Assembly (NCBI GenBank): GCA_016859345.1
Contig: CM029116.1
Coordinates: forward strand, 4,345,143 to 4,409,142
Direction: 5' to 3'
Origin: Istiophorus platypterus
Lineage: Eukaryota; Chordata; Actinopteri; Istiophoriformes; Istiophoridae
DNA: 64,000 bases
The notes beneath the pieces were generated by a model, which was not told the origin of the DNA, made no database searches, and saw only the letters and a program-made list of their open reading frames with translations. The position numbers and the translations under genes were made by a program. Of this stretch, positions 50,417 through 63,134 are shown one piece after another (position 1 is the stretch's first letter; every line of letters begins with the position of its first letter).

Positions 50417-53400
50417 ATCCGGACGTTAAGCCTATTTGTAATCCTTTTTCGGCTCGACTCGCGCCTGATTGAACATGCCAAGTTGTTAATGAGACTGTGT
50501 GGAGCTGCACTGAAACACTGGAAATACCACTGACGCAGCCTTGTCCGTTATTTCCCTTTCATGTCTCAAGCTGAGAAAATCACCTGGGGGTGGGGGCTGG
50601 GGGGGGGTCGATCGAGCGAGGAGAGTTCAAAGCGAAGAAGGATCTGAAGGAGAATCAGTGAGGAAATCTCTACCATTGACCCCTGATATATATGGTTTGC
50701 CTGCAGACTTTTCATAACTCCTTCTGGGTTTGGCATCATTTGATTTTACGTTGTGTTTTTGTTCTAAAATGCAAACACGTGTTTATTTCCCTGGATCTCG
50801 TCTGCGTTCCCCCGGGCAGGCTTCCTTTACAGGCGTCAGGCTGGGACGTAATGAATTCAACGTGTTTGTATTTGTTGCTGTTTGCATCGTTTCCAGCACT
50901 ACCACTAGCGCCGTTACCATTATGGCTACAAACAGTGATAAAAACGAGTAATTTCAGCATTGCGTCGTGTTTTGTGGTCGTTAACTGCCGATGCTAATAT
51001 TCAACGTTGCTCCACCTTTACACAAACCTCACTAACATTTTCCAAGGAGAGCCGCGCTTGAGCTGCAACCTGATCTCGCCGATCGCGCCCCCTAACGTCG
51101 CTCTGCCCGGTCGAGGGGCGGTGCGTGGCGGCGAGACACGTTGGTAATTAAGCTCCGGCTCGAGGATGCGCGGCAGCTCGCCGGTTGCAGGGCAACGCGA
51201 CCGCGGCGACCGAGCGGCGCAGGTCTGCCTGTTTGTCGGGGGGAGATAACATGGCCTCCCTCCAGCTCACAGCGAAAAAAAAAAAAAAAAACGGACGTCA
51301 GTGACGACTTGTTCAAATGGCCCCGTCACTATGGAAACCCTCTACAAAAGCATCCCAGCTATTCACACAGAGGAACATTGAGGCTGCAGAAGAAAGAGAG
51401 GCTTGGAGAAAGAGGCAGAGAGGGGGAGAGAGGGGGGAGAGAGAGAGAGAGAAACAGACTGGAGAAGAAGTGGAGCACGGGGGAGAGAGGGGAGGGGGGA
51501 GAAGAAAGCAGGGAGATAAATCACGAGAAGCTCACAGCGACGGAGCGAGAAGACAGGAAGGAGAAAAAGAAAGAAAGAAGGAGAGAGGAGGGGGGCGTCG
51601 AGATAGAGAGAAAATAATGGAGAAAGAGGGAATGAGGCCACAGTTGTGGGAGACTGGCGTATTAGACAGCATGGCGTTGGGGGGGGGCAGTGACTGAGGC
51701 TGGGCGAACAAGCGTAGAGGACGACACTGGCAACAACAGCTGCTCGGCCCTGTCTGGTGCACTCGGCGTCCTCGTGTGTGCAAACAAGAAAATGGCCTTC
51801 AGCTCCGTGGGTTCACACCAATCTCCCCCCGGTACAACACGCAGGGCCGGGGCCGCGCTCGCCGCTCTCCTCGACAACCACGACCACGGCAGCGTGCGTC
51901 GGCGTGCTCGGCAATATCAGCCCCCCCCTCCAACGACAGGCAGACACCGCCCCGCCTGCCGCTCGTTTCCTTTGAAGGTTTTACCCAGTAGGTACGCCAG
52001 GTCTCGGCGTGGCTTCTGACAGGAAGCGGATCAGGGGAGGCGAAAACGACTAACCGTTTGTTAGCGGTGTGTCTCGCTGCGGGTCGGTCGCCGCGCTGAC
52101 TCCAAAGACGACACAAATGTAAATAACGCAAATAAAATACTCAGTCTCAAAAGGGGTAAATAACATCATTTTGGGAACCAGATCCTGATCCTCCAAAACC
52201 TAAATTCGAGAGTAAGGAACGTGCTTAGAGAACAGGAGTCCGATGGTGGCTGGATCCTCGCTTAACCTTGAAACTCTGTCAGTCATTGACACAACAGGAA
52301 CACAAAAGGAACCAGCTCATGTTGATTTCAAAAAAAAGAAAAACAGATTTGACTTCACAGGAAGTTTTAGTTCCTCTTAGTTTCTTTTCTTTTTCTTCCT
52401 GACGTCACAACGGGAGCAGAACTGAAACCTGATGAGCGCAAGTGAAGCCGGAGTTCCCGCTCACGACCGCGATGAGCTGGACACTTCCCGCCAATGTCTC
52501 CACAAACCGGTTGTTACCATTCTCTGGCTCCGCAACGCGTATGTTGTATTGTGACCGCACGCCTCCGTTTGCTATGGTCGCTGGAGAGCGAGGCCGGCGG
52601 GAGGCCGGCACAAGGTCAGGTGCACGAGTCAGCTTGACGCGTCCGAGCCCAGCGCTGGCAAAGGAAAAAAAGAAAGAAAGAAAAAGCGTGTCGCCTGTTT
52701 GATGCGTGCTCGCGGCTGAAAATCCCCGTTTTGACTCCACTGGTCCTCAGGAAGCGTTTCCGAACAAACCGCTGTGTTATGTATTTACACGCCGCGGCTG
52801 AGAGTTTGCGCGGGAATAAAACCTCGGCCTTTCAAATTTACACAAAGCTTCCGGAGGATTTTTCCGAGGCTCAGCACCGCGGGGACCCCGTTTTGGGGGG
52901 GGGGCCCACGGTCACTCCACATCTTCTTGAATAATCCATTTTCGTGGAGAAGAGCCTCGTGTCACCCTCTCGCTGCTCCATCATATCCTCTCTCTCTCTT
53001 AATCTCTTGTCGGCTTGCTAGAAATTGCTGTCATAAAAAAAATAAATGAAGACCCCCCCCCCCCCAGCTCATATTTTCTTTTGCCTCTCTCCCTTGCACG
53101 CCCCCCCCCCCCCACTCTATTCAACAGGATCGCTGTGTAACGGCGAGGATATTGCCGGGGCCGCGGCGGCGCACCCCTGCTCGTCGTCCCTGTGATCACG
53201 CAACGGTTCTGCGCGTTCGTATTTCGGCGGCTGCGGACGCCGATCGAAGGCCCCTCCGTGTGACCGCGGATGTCGAGAGAAGGGAGGGAAGAGAGAAACT
53301 TATTCCCCCCTTTTCCTTCTTCTTTGTGTGGCACGCTGCCTTTCCACTGGGGAGAAGGTGTATCTGCTCTATCTATAATCAGCTCCAGTTGGTGGACCAA

Positions 53401-54959
53401 TGGGGTCCGGTCTTCCAGGCCTACTCTGTCCAATGTTGCTTGTTCAAAGAAAGAGTGAAGTAAACACTAGAAAACACAAGAATTATACTATTTTTTTTAG
53501 TTTCACGCTAATTAGAACCATATTTCTTTTTAAGATTTAAATTTTTCAGAGCTCAGAGGGGATTTTAAGGCAAATTTGATGTAATGGTAGAAAACCCAGT
53601 TCCCTCCAATAAAATATTCCATCTGAAGTCCAATTAAAAAAGGTGATAACACGCTTGTGTGGCGTTTCATTTACGTCAAATTAAGGGTTCAAAGTGATTC
53701 AGATGAGCAACAGCAGTGTCCTGACTCCATTGCGGGTCATTTTATTTATTTACTTTTTTTAAGTTTGCTGTATTATCTTTAAATATACATAATTTGGTTT
53801 AGTTAAAAAAAAAAAGTGCAATCCATCAACTCCCAGCAATGTTTTAGTGGAGAGTGTGTGTGTGTGTGTGTGTGCGTGTGTGCGCACACAATTCAAACGA
53901 GTGCAAAGCAGAGGTTAATGCTACTGGGAGGGGAGCCGGGGATGCTAGCTAATGACTGAGCCAAGTTCAAGTGTGTTGACTTGTTCCGCAAATCACACGC
54001 GAGCAGTTTCCCTGGTCACTGAGCTCTAACGGGGAGGAAAAAGAAAAACCCGAGCCTCGGCAGTTTCTTGTTTTTGCCTGTGCCGCGAAAGCAGAGTTAA
54101 ATTAAATCCATCAGCGAAAGGCCGTGGGGGAGACGTCCAAGAAGACCGTCACGTTCCAGGGATTTTTCATACGTGAGCTTTTTTTGCTGCATGAGAACTT
54201 TTTTTTTCTTTTTTTTCTCATAAGAGACGAACCATTAACTCACGTAAAGAGCACCTCGGGTATTTATAACGCCGGTCTGAGCGACCAAAGGGCAGCCAGT
54301 CACGGGGGGGGGGCAAAAAACATGTGGTACAAATAGCTAAGCTGCTCTCTGACATCACGGGGCAAAGGTCTTCATTCTGCTTTGTTTTAATCCCACTTCT
54401 CACCATAACCCCCCCGACATTTTCTCAGACACCCAGCGTTGTGGATCCTGCGTGATCCTGCCCTATTTTCTCGAAGCCGTTACCTGCCACGTGTCACCCG
54501 GACGGACGCGTCGGGCGCCTGCTCTTTAACGACACCGACCGGGTCAATCTGACCGGAGGACGAGCCAATCTGCGGTCTACCGAACTGGGAGGGGGGGGCC
54601 TTGGCCACGGCCTCCTCGTTAGACCAATCGCTGTCAGGAGACAGAGGCGGGGAACGAAGATGGGGGCCGAGGGGGGTGAGGGCGGGCCAGAAGCGCGAGG
54701 CTGTGAGCCAACGGAACGTCGAATGTGGCGTCCATGCCGGAGCTGGAAAAACAGGCCTGCTCCTCCGCCGAGCTTTTAAAAAAGAGGAATGCAAAACAGC
54801 GCTAGGGGTCTATAAAGTGTTGATTGCTACTTAGAAGGCGCCGCTCTGACTGGGGGATTTATTTAGAGCACTAATTGAATTTGAGCCTCTATCATCACAT
54901 TTCACATGCGAAAATACAACCAAACAAAAAAAAAAACCCCAAAAATCTGGGATTCTTGG

Positions 54960-54986
54960 GCGCGTGCGCGTGCGCGTGCGCGTGCG
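54960..54986. repeat. Alternating purine-pyrimidine tract (CGCGTG)n
   Basis: 27 bp of strict GC/GT alternation followed by GGCCGC, a sequence type that readily adopts Z-DNA. Confidence 0.85.
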
Positions 54987-57900
54987 GCCGCTCGCCGAGA
55001 AGGGTGGCACGCCCCTTAAAAGTCAGTCAGCAGAGGGATAACGGATTAAGCGTGTGTGCCGCGGCGATAAAGAGATAATTGCACCCAGGGTCTCGCCCAG
55101 AGCTTGTTGTTTAGTTGCTAAGCTACACAGGTGCACGACTGCGTAAATAAGGCGCTGAAGTGTAAAAAAAAAAAAAAAAACGTTCTTGCAGGAAGGGGAT
55201 AATTACTTTGTATTTTTGCTTTAATGACTCTGGGACCGTGATGATTGAGGTCCATTTTAAGGTGAACCCCCCCCCCGGTGGGTTTTAGCAGCGCCTGCCG
55301 CCCCCCCTACTTTTTCTTCTTCTTTTATACCGAGCTCCCGTCGGTACAATCAGCCGTTCTTTCCCTCCCGACCACTAAAAGCTCTCTGCCTGAGCGACCC
55401 CCTTCAATCTTCCGCCTCCCTCTTTCGGTCTCTATTCACTCTGAGCACTCTGCCCGGCTCCGTGTGCATCCATCTCCTCCTGCCTCAGCCATCTCCTCAC
55501 CTCTCCACCTGCCTCTCCCTCCCTCCCTCCCTCCCTCTCTCCGAGCCATGTGAGCTGGCGACCCTCTCAGCCCTCTCTATCCGGGCTTACGGCCCACGTG
55601 GCCTAGAGCGGATTACATTCTTGACATCACCGTGCCAGATGTTTAGGGACTAAAATAAACAGAGCAACTAGCCCTCTCCACTAGGTCTGACGGTGCGTTT
55701 AGCCCAAACTCCACAGCCCATTTCTCTTTTGCGCTCGAGCACGTTTAAAAAAAAAAGGGGAAATATTCGCTTTTGCCTAATGACCTCCTCGTGTTTTCTT
55801 TGTCTCTCGCATCCCTCCTTTGCGTCAATTGCGGTCGGAGCTGCTTGGCTAAATTGACTAGCTCTCTCTGGTTCGCACTTCATCGCTTCCTCTCAGCCCC
55901 CACCCCCCACACAGGGTTGCATTTTTCCCGAGTCTTCCTCCCATAGCTTCTGCTCCTGGCTGTCTCCAGCGAGCCGGCGTGGAGATCAAACAGCCGATAA
56001 GCCTCCCACTGTAACGTACACATTAGCATGATTAAATTGGCCATTGCCTGTCCGTTTATTAAAGCCCTCTCTCTGTGCCTTGTGGGGTGGGGATGGGGGG
56101 GGGGGTCCCTATCAAGGCGGCGAGCGGAGAGGGGGACGGGCTGCACATGTGCAACACGGCGCGCATCGCTGCCGACGCGTGCGTCACCGAGGCGGAGGAG
56201 TTAATGAGGGTTGCGGGGGTATTTCTGCGCACGGCGCTCGGCTTTTTCTCCGAGGGGGTTTTCAGGTGATGTGACGGAGCGAGCGAGCGAGCGAGCGAGA
56301 GAGAGTGAGAGAGCGAGAGAGTGAGAAAGAGAGAGAGAGCCTGTTGAGAAGCGATAGCTGGGCGGGAAAAAAAAAGAAAGAAAAAAAGCCGGCGGTGGGC
56401 TCGGCTCTGGCGGAGGCCTCATGGGAGATTTAGGGCTTATGCGACCGTTAGATGGGGCTCAGTTTGTTTTGAACCGCGGGCCCGTGTTTTTTTCCGCGGG
56501 CCGCTTTATGCGGACGCCGACTCTTTCCCCACTTTGCACTGCTCTCTCAGCAGTTTAAAAGGGGAGGATTAGACACAGGAGTGCGCCTCTCCCTCGTCCG
56601 CCCGGGGAGCACAGCCGCCTAATCTCTCCTGCTGAGGGGGGGGGTTGGAGAAATGACCTGTGCTACCCACCCAAGTTGAGTGGAAACACACTGCCGCATC
56701 CTTCCTTCCTTCCTTCCTTCCTCGCTTTGCCTCCGACACTCCCGCCGCCGCGCTTTCGTTTTTTTTTTTCCCTTCGCCCCCTGCTAGATGACTCCGCGCT
56801 CATCGGCATGCAGCGCCACGCGCCCCCCCCCTCGGGACCAGGCAGCCTGGCTGGCAGCGTTGTCAATAAAGCAGCCACAGTAACGGGGCATCTCAGCGAG
56901 GCCTCCAGCCCCGTCGCTGACGTCTCCCTCTCGGCTCCCTCCCTTAATGAGCTTGTAATTGTTGAGCAGGCAAAAGAGAAAGTGGGGGAGGAGGAGGGGG
57001 TTGGGGCTGGGGAGGGAGAAGGGGCCACGAGGTGAGAGGTGTAATAGAGAGTTGGGGGGGGGTGCAGGACAGATTGTTCCAGCGAACAAAGTAAGAACAT
57101 AAAACAGCCAATTTGTCCTAAAATGTTTGGTGTAAAATCAGCAGAGAAGGATGAAGGAAGGGAGAACACTGTCTGAATCAGAGGGACTGCTGGGTTAAAC
57201 GCTGAGCTGGTGGGGTGGGGTTGGGGGGGGCAGTTTCAAGGACAACATGGAAAATATTGCACGCAGTCGCTACCAGGCAGCAGCGATTCGCGGCCGAGGA
57301 GTCCCGCCAGAGAATGGCGAGAGAAAGGTGGAGACGGAGGACGGCGCAGTAATGTTTCCAAAATATCCGACCACACGAAGTGACGGCGGGTGGCAGATGT
57401 ACCCACGTGGGAATGCCGGAGGAGAGGGGGAAAAGAGGCCGATGACCGGACCGCCGTTGGCTCGGCACCAGGGGAGCCCGACTTGGATACCGCAACTAAA
57501 TTTAACATCTTTCGGCTCCGGACGACACCTCTACAGCCAATGCGGAGCCATTGGTCGAGAAAATGGATAAAGGGGGAACTCTGTTGATAATTGTTTAAAT
57601 AATTTATTGGGAAAAAATACCAAATTTCTGTTTCTAAAACAAAAGTGAGGCACTGGAAACCCAACAGGTCTGACTCGTTTTTGTCAAGAGGTAACTGAGA
57701 CAAATCCTCCAAATAGACTAGCAGCCCAGTGTGTGTGTGTGTGTGTGTGTGTCCGTGTGTTTGGGGGGGGTTAGATTTGATTTTCTGATTTTAAAAAAAT
57801 TCGAGAGCATATTGAATATTCAAAAATTTAACGTTTGCAGCGCCGTCACAAGGTTGCGCTGAAATTCCCAGCCGCGGTGACGACGCTCGGCTCCGCTCCG

Positions 57901-59148
57901 ACTACCTCTCAGAAGTGAGTTATGGTCGGGCAGCTGAGTCCGACTACCGTCTCTGCATGCGGCGCTGCCCACCCACGACCACCCGGCGGTTCTTAAACGA
58001 ATCTGTGCCCTGATTGCCCCCCTCTCGCGCTCATTTTTCTCCCCTACACACGGCGGGCACAACCCACATGTCCGCATTAGCCACGATGCTCGGGGCAACG
58101 TGAGAGAGGACGTCTTTACAGGGGGGGTATGATGATGGATGTAATGTAGATGCACTTATCTGTCATTAAGCCCTTCTCTGCCCTCCCCCCAGCCTCCCTG
58201 AAGGGGGAAGGCGGAGGGATTTCAATCTGACTAGCGAGGAATATGACTTCAGTGAGACATGCAGAGGCCGGCGGCTAATCGGTCCCGTCTCTGTGGAGGA
58301 GACATGTGGAAGGAAGCAGCGTCCGTCGCTAGGGCCCGGCCTAATACCCCCTCCACCCCCCGCCTCATGTGAGGCATCCTGCCACTTCTCTAGGAGGGAC
58401 CTCAAAGCCAAACCAGCCTGGCAACAGAGGCCACGAGGCCAACAACCCCCCCCCCCGGTGCCCTCATGATCCCGACGGCTTCCGGGGCCTCAATAATAGC
58501 GCAGTGACACTAAATAGGCTCCTGAAACATAAGGATGTGATGAACACTGAAGGGAGCGGTTGGAAGGTAGGCGGGGAATGGAAGGGGGTGGGGGTCCACC
58601 GAGCTCAGAAGGCTCTATAATTAGCCGCAGAAGATCAAATGACTTTTAATGGGTTTGTCTGAAAACAGCAGACTATTTCAGATTTGCGCTCGGAGCCATA
58701 TTCATATCTCATCAAACTAATGGATTTCTCTGGAGTGCCTGATTGGTTTTTATCTCAGATCAAAATGGCTGATAAGAGGTGCGCGGCTTCAGTTCAGCTG
58801 CAGTTTGTAATGAGAGGGAGATAGAGGGAAAAAAAAGGGGGCCATTTCTGGGCGTTTGCAGGGGGGGGGTCCTCCAACTTGCACGAAGAATTCATGGTTT
58901 GATGCACAGTCATTGTTGTGGTGGGAGTCCTTTCCCGCGGACGGTCCAGTGAGGCTTGCAATAACTTTTTTTTTTCGGTGAAAGATAATGGAAACACCCA
59001 CTGGTCATTGGTTGGAGAATTAATAAGAGGGGATACTGTAAGGATAATATCAGGGTCACGGCCCAGCCACTGCCGAAACCGGGCTGGACGGAGGTGCTGG
59101 TGCAGAATGTTAAGAATTTGCTGCGAAACCATTAGGCCTTGGCCGCGC

Positions 59149-59188
<40 letters not shown>

Positions 59189-61355
59189 AAACACACACAC
59201 ACACACTTGGCACAAACGCCGCGCAGAGACATACTCCAAGGCCGTCCAGTGCAGAAACAATGACGCAACTAGTCGATGAGTTGAAAACAGAAAATGAAAC
59301 TATCATTTTAACGACTGTTGTCGCCAAATCGCCAAACAGTCGCTGCTGGATTTCTCTCTCTGTTTTTTTTTGTCCGCGTAAAGTAAATATCTTAGGGTTT
59401 TGCACTGCTGGTCAGACAAGGCAAGCGACCCGCCGAAGTCATCTCGGGCTCCGGGGAGTTGTGATAGATAAAGCGCCTTCTCCGCGGTTTTGTGAGTTCT
59501 CGGTTCACTGTCCATGGCGCAGCCCGCCACTGCACGATGTGAGCTGGGCCCGTCGCGCCGTCGCTCCGTCCCTTCGACTCCTCTGCGGTGGTTGGTTACG
59601 CCTAAACACCCCCCCCCCATTTCTGAAAAGCCCATTTCCCCCACTGCCACTGCAGGGGGAAATAAAGGGAGCCGCAGACCGAGGCAGGACTGGGAGTTGC
59701 CGCGAACGCTCCCGGTGAAATTATACCGTTCGTGTGACTATGAGGTTTTCCGCTAGCATTCAAGCTACATTAATTTTCCCAACTCCATCATCTGGGATTT
59801 TTTCTCTATTTTAGACTGAGGGGACTATATCCAATGGACTTCAGCCCGGTTCTAACTCTCAATTACTTTTTCTTTTTGTCTTCTCCCTTAATTTATACAA
59901 TACACAAACCTCCTTTTTATTTCCTCTGCGAGGGCAGGGAGGGGATCTGCAGGGCTTTAGCTCTTCATCGTGCATGAGCACCTCTCGATGAATTAATTAC
60001 GGTGTTTGAAGGTAGGAGCTTAGAGGTAAGTAGTGGGTGGGTTGGGTTGGGGGGGGGGGTGCTCAAAGGGAAATCTTCATCTAATTTCTGTTACATTCCC
60101 CCAAAAAAAATAAAAATCTGTTCTGCCTCAGAAGTCCAAGGTGGATTTGCCGGCTTCTCCCTATCCCGCCTTTCCCCCTGTTCAATCCGCGTCCCCAAGT
60201 GGATCATCCCATTACAGGGCTGCCGTTTGTCCTTGGCCACCTTCTCCTTGGGAAAGTGCTGTATCAGACAGGCTGCTAACGGGCCGGCGCACAGCGACGG
60301 CGGCGGTGGCGGCAGCACAGGCCCGTCTCCGGGGGCATACAGTTACACCGCACTGCTGCTATCTTTTACCGCTCTGACATTTTCATTTCCCTCTCCCTCT
60401 CCTGAGGAAAAACTAAAGAAAAAGCATGGAGTTCATGGTGGATGATACCATTTCCACCACTGGCACGGGGGGGGGGCTCAGTTAGCAGGAAGACGGATGG
60501 ACCGGGGGGGGGGGCTTGAACTAACATGCTCTGTTTTCCCTGGCAAGCGAATGAAGTATTTGAGTGGTGTTGCTCAGCAAAACAGAGCACTATAGCAGCG
60601 AGGCAGCCTGCCAGTCATCCAGCCGGCTTATCGAGGCAGGAGCCCCCCCACCACCACCACCCCACCTCCACGCTCGGGTGTTTATACCTGGGCATGCAGA
60701 TAAGTTTTGGGAGAGGAACCCGATCCCAGAGGACTTCCCCTGGCCTTTCAAATCGCCCCCTAAACGGCGGAAGAACCCAGACGCCGCGTCGCCGTGACCG
60801 CGCTCACGTCCGGACAGAGGCTCTCCGGCGCGATGCACACGCATACGACGAGACACATACATCAACCCGCCACGACAGAGAGACCCACATCCCACACACA
60901 CACACACACACACTCCAGCCCCCACACAGAAAGAGACAAAAGAAACACACAAATCTACAAAGCAGTGAAAGAAGAGACACATCAATTGTAACCGAAGTTT
61001 GGAAAAGCGGGTCTGATTCGAATGCTCTCGTTTGACAAGAGACGAAATTCAGCTGCAGATGGGTTCAAACGCAGTACAAAAAAAAAAAAAAAAGCCCTTG
61101 AGTAATTTATGCTCTTATATTTTGTGGTGCAGTTGAGCATGCAAACAGGAGGAGAAAATGCCTGGGACACACTTAACCGGCTCTTTGATTCTCAGCTGCC
61201 TTTCCTCCATTTTTATTCCACAAAGGCAAATCAGTGCACAGGCCTCACCCGAGCCTGCGCGTGACTCACTGATCTCACGAAATCCGGATGCCGTACACCT
61301 GAATAAAACGAGGAGGAGGAAGGGGAAGGGGGGGGGGGTGTCTTCCTCGCCTACG

Positions 61356-61358
<3 letters not shown>

Positions 61359-61408
<50 letters not shown>
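61359..61408. repeat. (GA)n microsatellite
   Basis: About 24 uninterrupted GA dinucleotides in aplp2 intron 1, followed some 150 bp later by a (CA)n tract and a poly-G run (61605-61623). Confidence 0.95.
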
Positions 61409-61550
61409 GGGACGGAGGGGAAGGAGACGGACGAGGCCATAGGCAGAGGTACAAGTGCACTATAACTCACAGATAGCACAGCAGATCTTTTATTCATGGG
61501 TAGAGAAAAAAAAAAAAAACCCAAGCAGCGAGAGTGACTCACAGAGCCAC

Positions 61551-61596
<46 letters not shown>

Positions 61597-62265
61597 ACAG
61601 ACTGGGCGGGGGGGGGGGGGGGGTTACAGGGTTTAACCCTCCTTCATCGACTGCCTTCTCATTCTCAAACAGAAAATACATTAAAAAATACAATCTGAAA
61701 TGGCAGAGCTCCTTTCAAAGGGGGATTCAAGTGGACGTCTTCTTCTTTTTTACCTACTGAACCTACCAGAGTGTGCGGCCGCTCTCAGTGCTGTCACCGG
61801 AGGAGAGGCGCTCACGGCACAATACGGCCGTTAGCCCTCCAGGCCACGCATTCCTGAGCACTCTGGCATATAAAACGACAAAAGGAAACCTCCTGCAGCT
61901 GCGCCGAGCCCAGGCCACCGTCACAGGAAAACACACGCACAGACACACACACACACAAAGACTAAGGTGTAGCGCTGTTCACCTCCGCCCTGCGCAAATC
62001 TGTGTGGAGGATTGTCGACGGCTGTGCAGATTGGCCCGCATATGGCAGGAGGCCCCGACGCAACTTAAGCGTCGCTCAGCCAAGAGCGCGTCGGTCTGAG
62101 CCCGCTCACTCCGCGCCACGAGTTCCCCGCCGCCGAGGTCGCTCGCCGAGGAAGACGGGGAAAAAAAAAAAAAGACTAAATATGTGATGAGTTGAGCTTT
62201 AAGAGGATTCCCGTGGCAGGAACACACGCACGCACAAGGATGCACACTCACACTTCGAAGGCACA

Positions 62266-62298
<33 letters not shown>

Positions 62299-63086
62299 GA
62301 ACAGGCATTTTCCAGTTACACTAAATAAATAAATAAACGAATGAAGAAAAAAAAGGAGGCAACTCTGCTCACTTGAGATAATTAGAGCGCACGCAGAGGC
62401 CGAGGGACAAAGGCTGGCATCGTGAGAACAAGTCTCGCCTGATGAGGCCTCTCTATTTAAATCCCCGGGATGAGCCGAGAGCGTGTCTGTCGATGGAATC
62501 GCTCCAGGGGACGGGTGGGGGGGTGGTTGGTGGGTAGTTAGAGAAAGAGACGAGGCTGCGGCGTACGGGAAGACGGCGGAGACAGGCGGAGACAGGCGGA
62601 GACCGGGGAAACCGCGGATGAGCCGAGCATCTCCGAGGAAACGAAAAAGGACGGGGAATGGGGGCCTCGGCGTCGATCAGGACGCCCCCCCCCTTTCCAC
62701 TGATAGGTCGAGCACACATGCGCCGATACTACGCACAGGTGACCTTAGCGGGCGAGCGGGACGGCGGACGGGTGCGTCTTTGGGAATTAGCCCCTTCCCC
62801 TCCGCGGCTCTTTAAGCACCCAGTGTTTCTTGTCACTAAGAGGATTCGAAGGGGATCCTTGGCTGTCGCAACAATCGAAAGTGAAAGGGTTTTAAAAGCT
62901 GGATCTCTGAAAAAAAAAAGCCGCGGGCGCCCCCATCCCCCCCCACACCCAGACAGAAGGGGCAAAGACAAAATCTTTTTCTTTTGAGGGAGAGAGAGAA
63001 AGAAAAAAAAGCCTGCAAGGTCTGACCACCACCCCACCACCACCCAAGATCATTATCAAATTATCAATCATTAGTGTTGTTGTTTG

Positions 63087-63134
63087 TTTTTTTTTTTGTT
63101 TTTTTTTGTTTTTTTTTTTTTTTTTTTTTTTTTT
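63087..63134. repeat. Long poly-T tract
   Basis: About 48 bases of T broken by two G. It could be the A-tail of a retroelement on the minus strand, but no element body was recognised beside it. Confidence 0.85.

Noticed and set aside
39200..55350. Short match CTACACCGAGCTCCCT near 39220 and ATACCGAGCTCCCG near 55330
   Set aside because: The shared core is only about a dozen bases next to T-rich sequence, so chance is likely.
60091..60318. Minus-strand ORF starting MLPPPPPSLC considered as the aplp2 signal-peptide exon
   Set aside because: It lacks a continuous hydrophobic core and has no donor that would join exon 2 in phase 0 after a plausible signal peptide.
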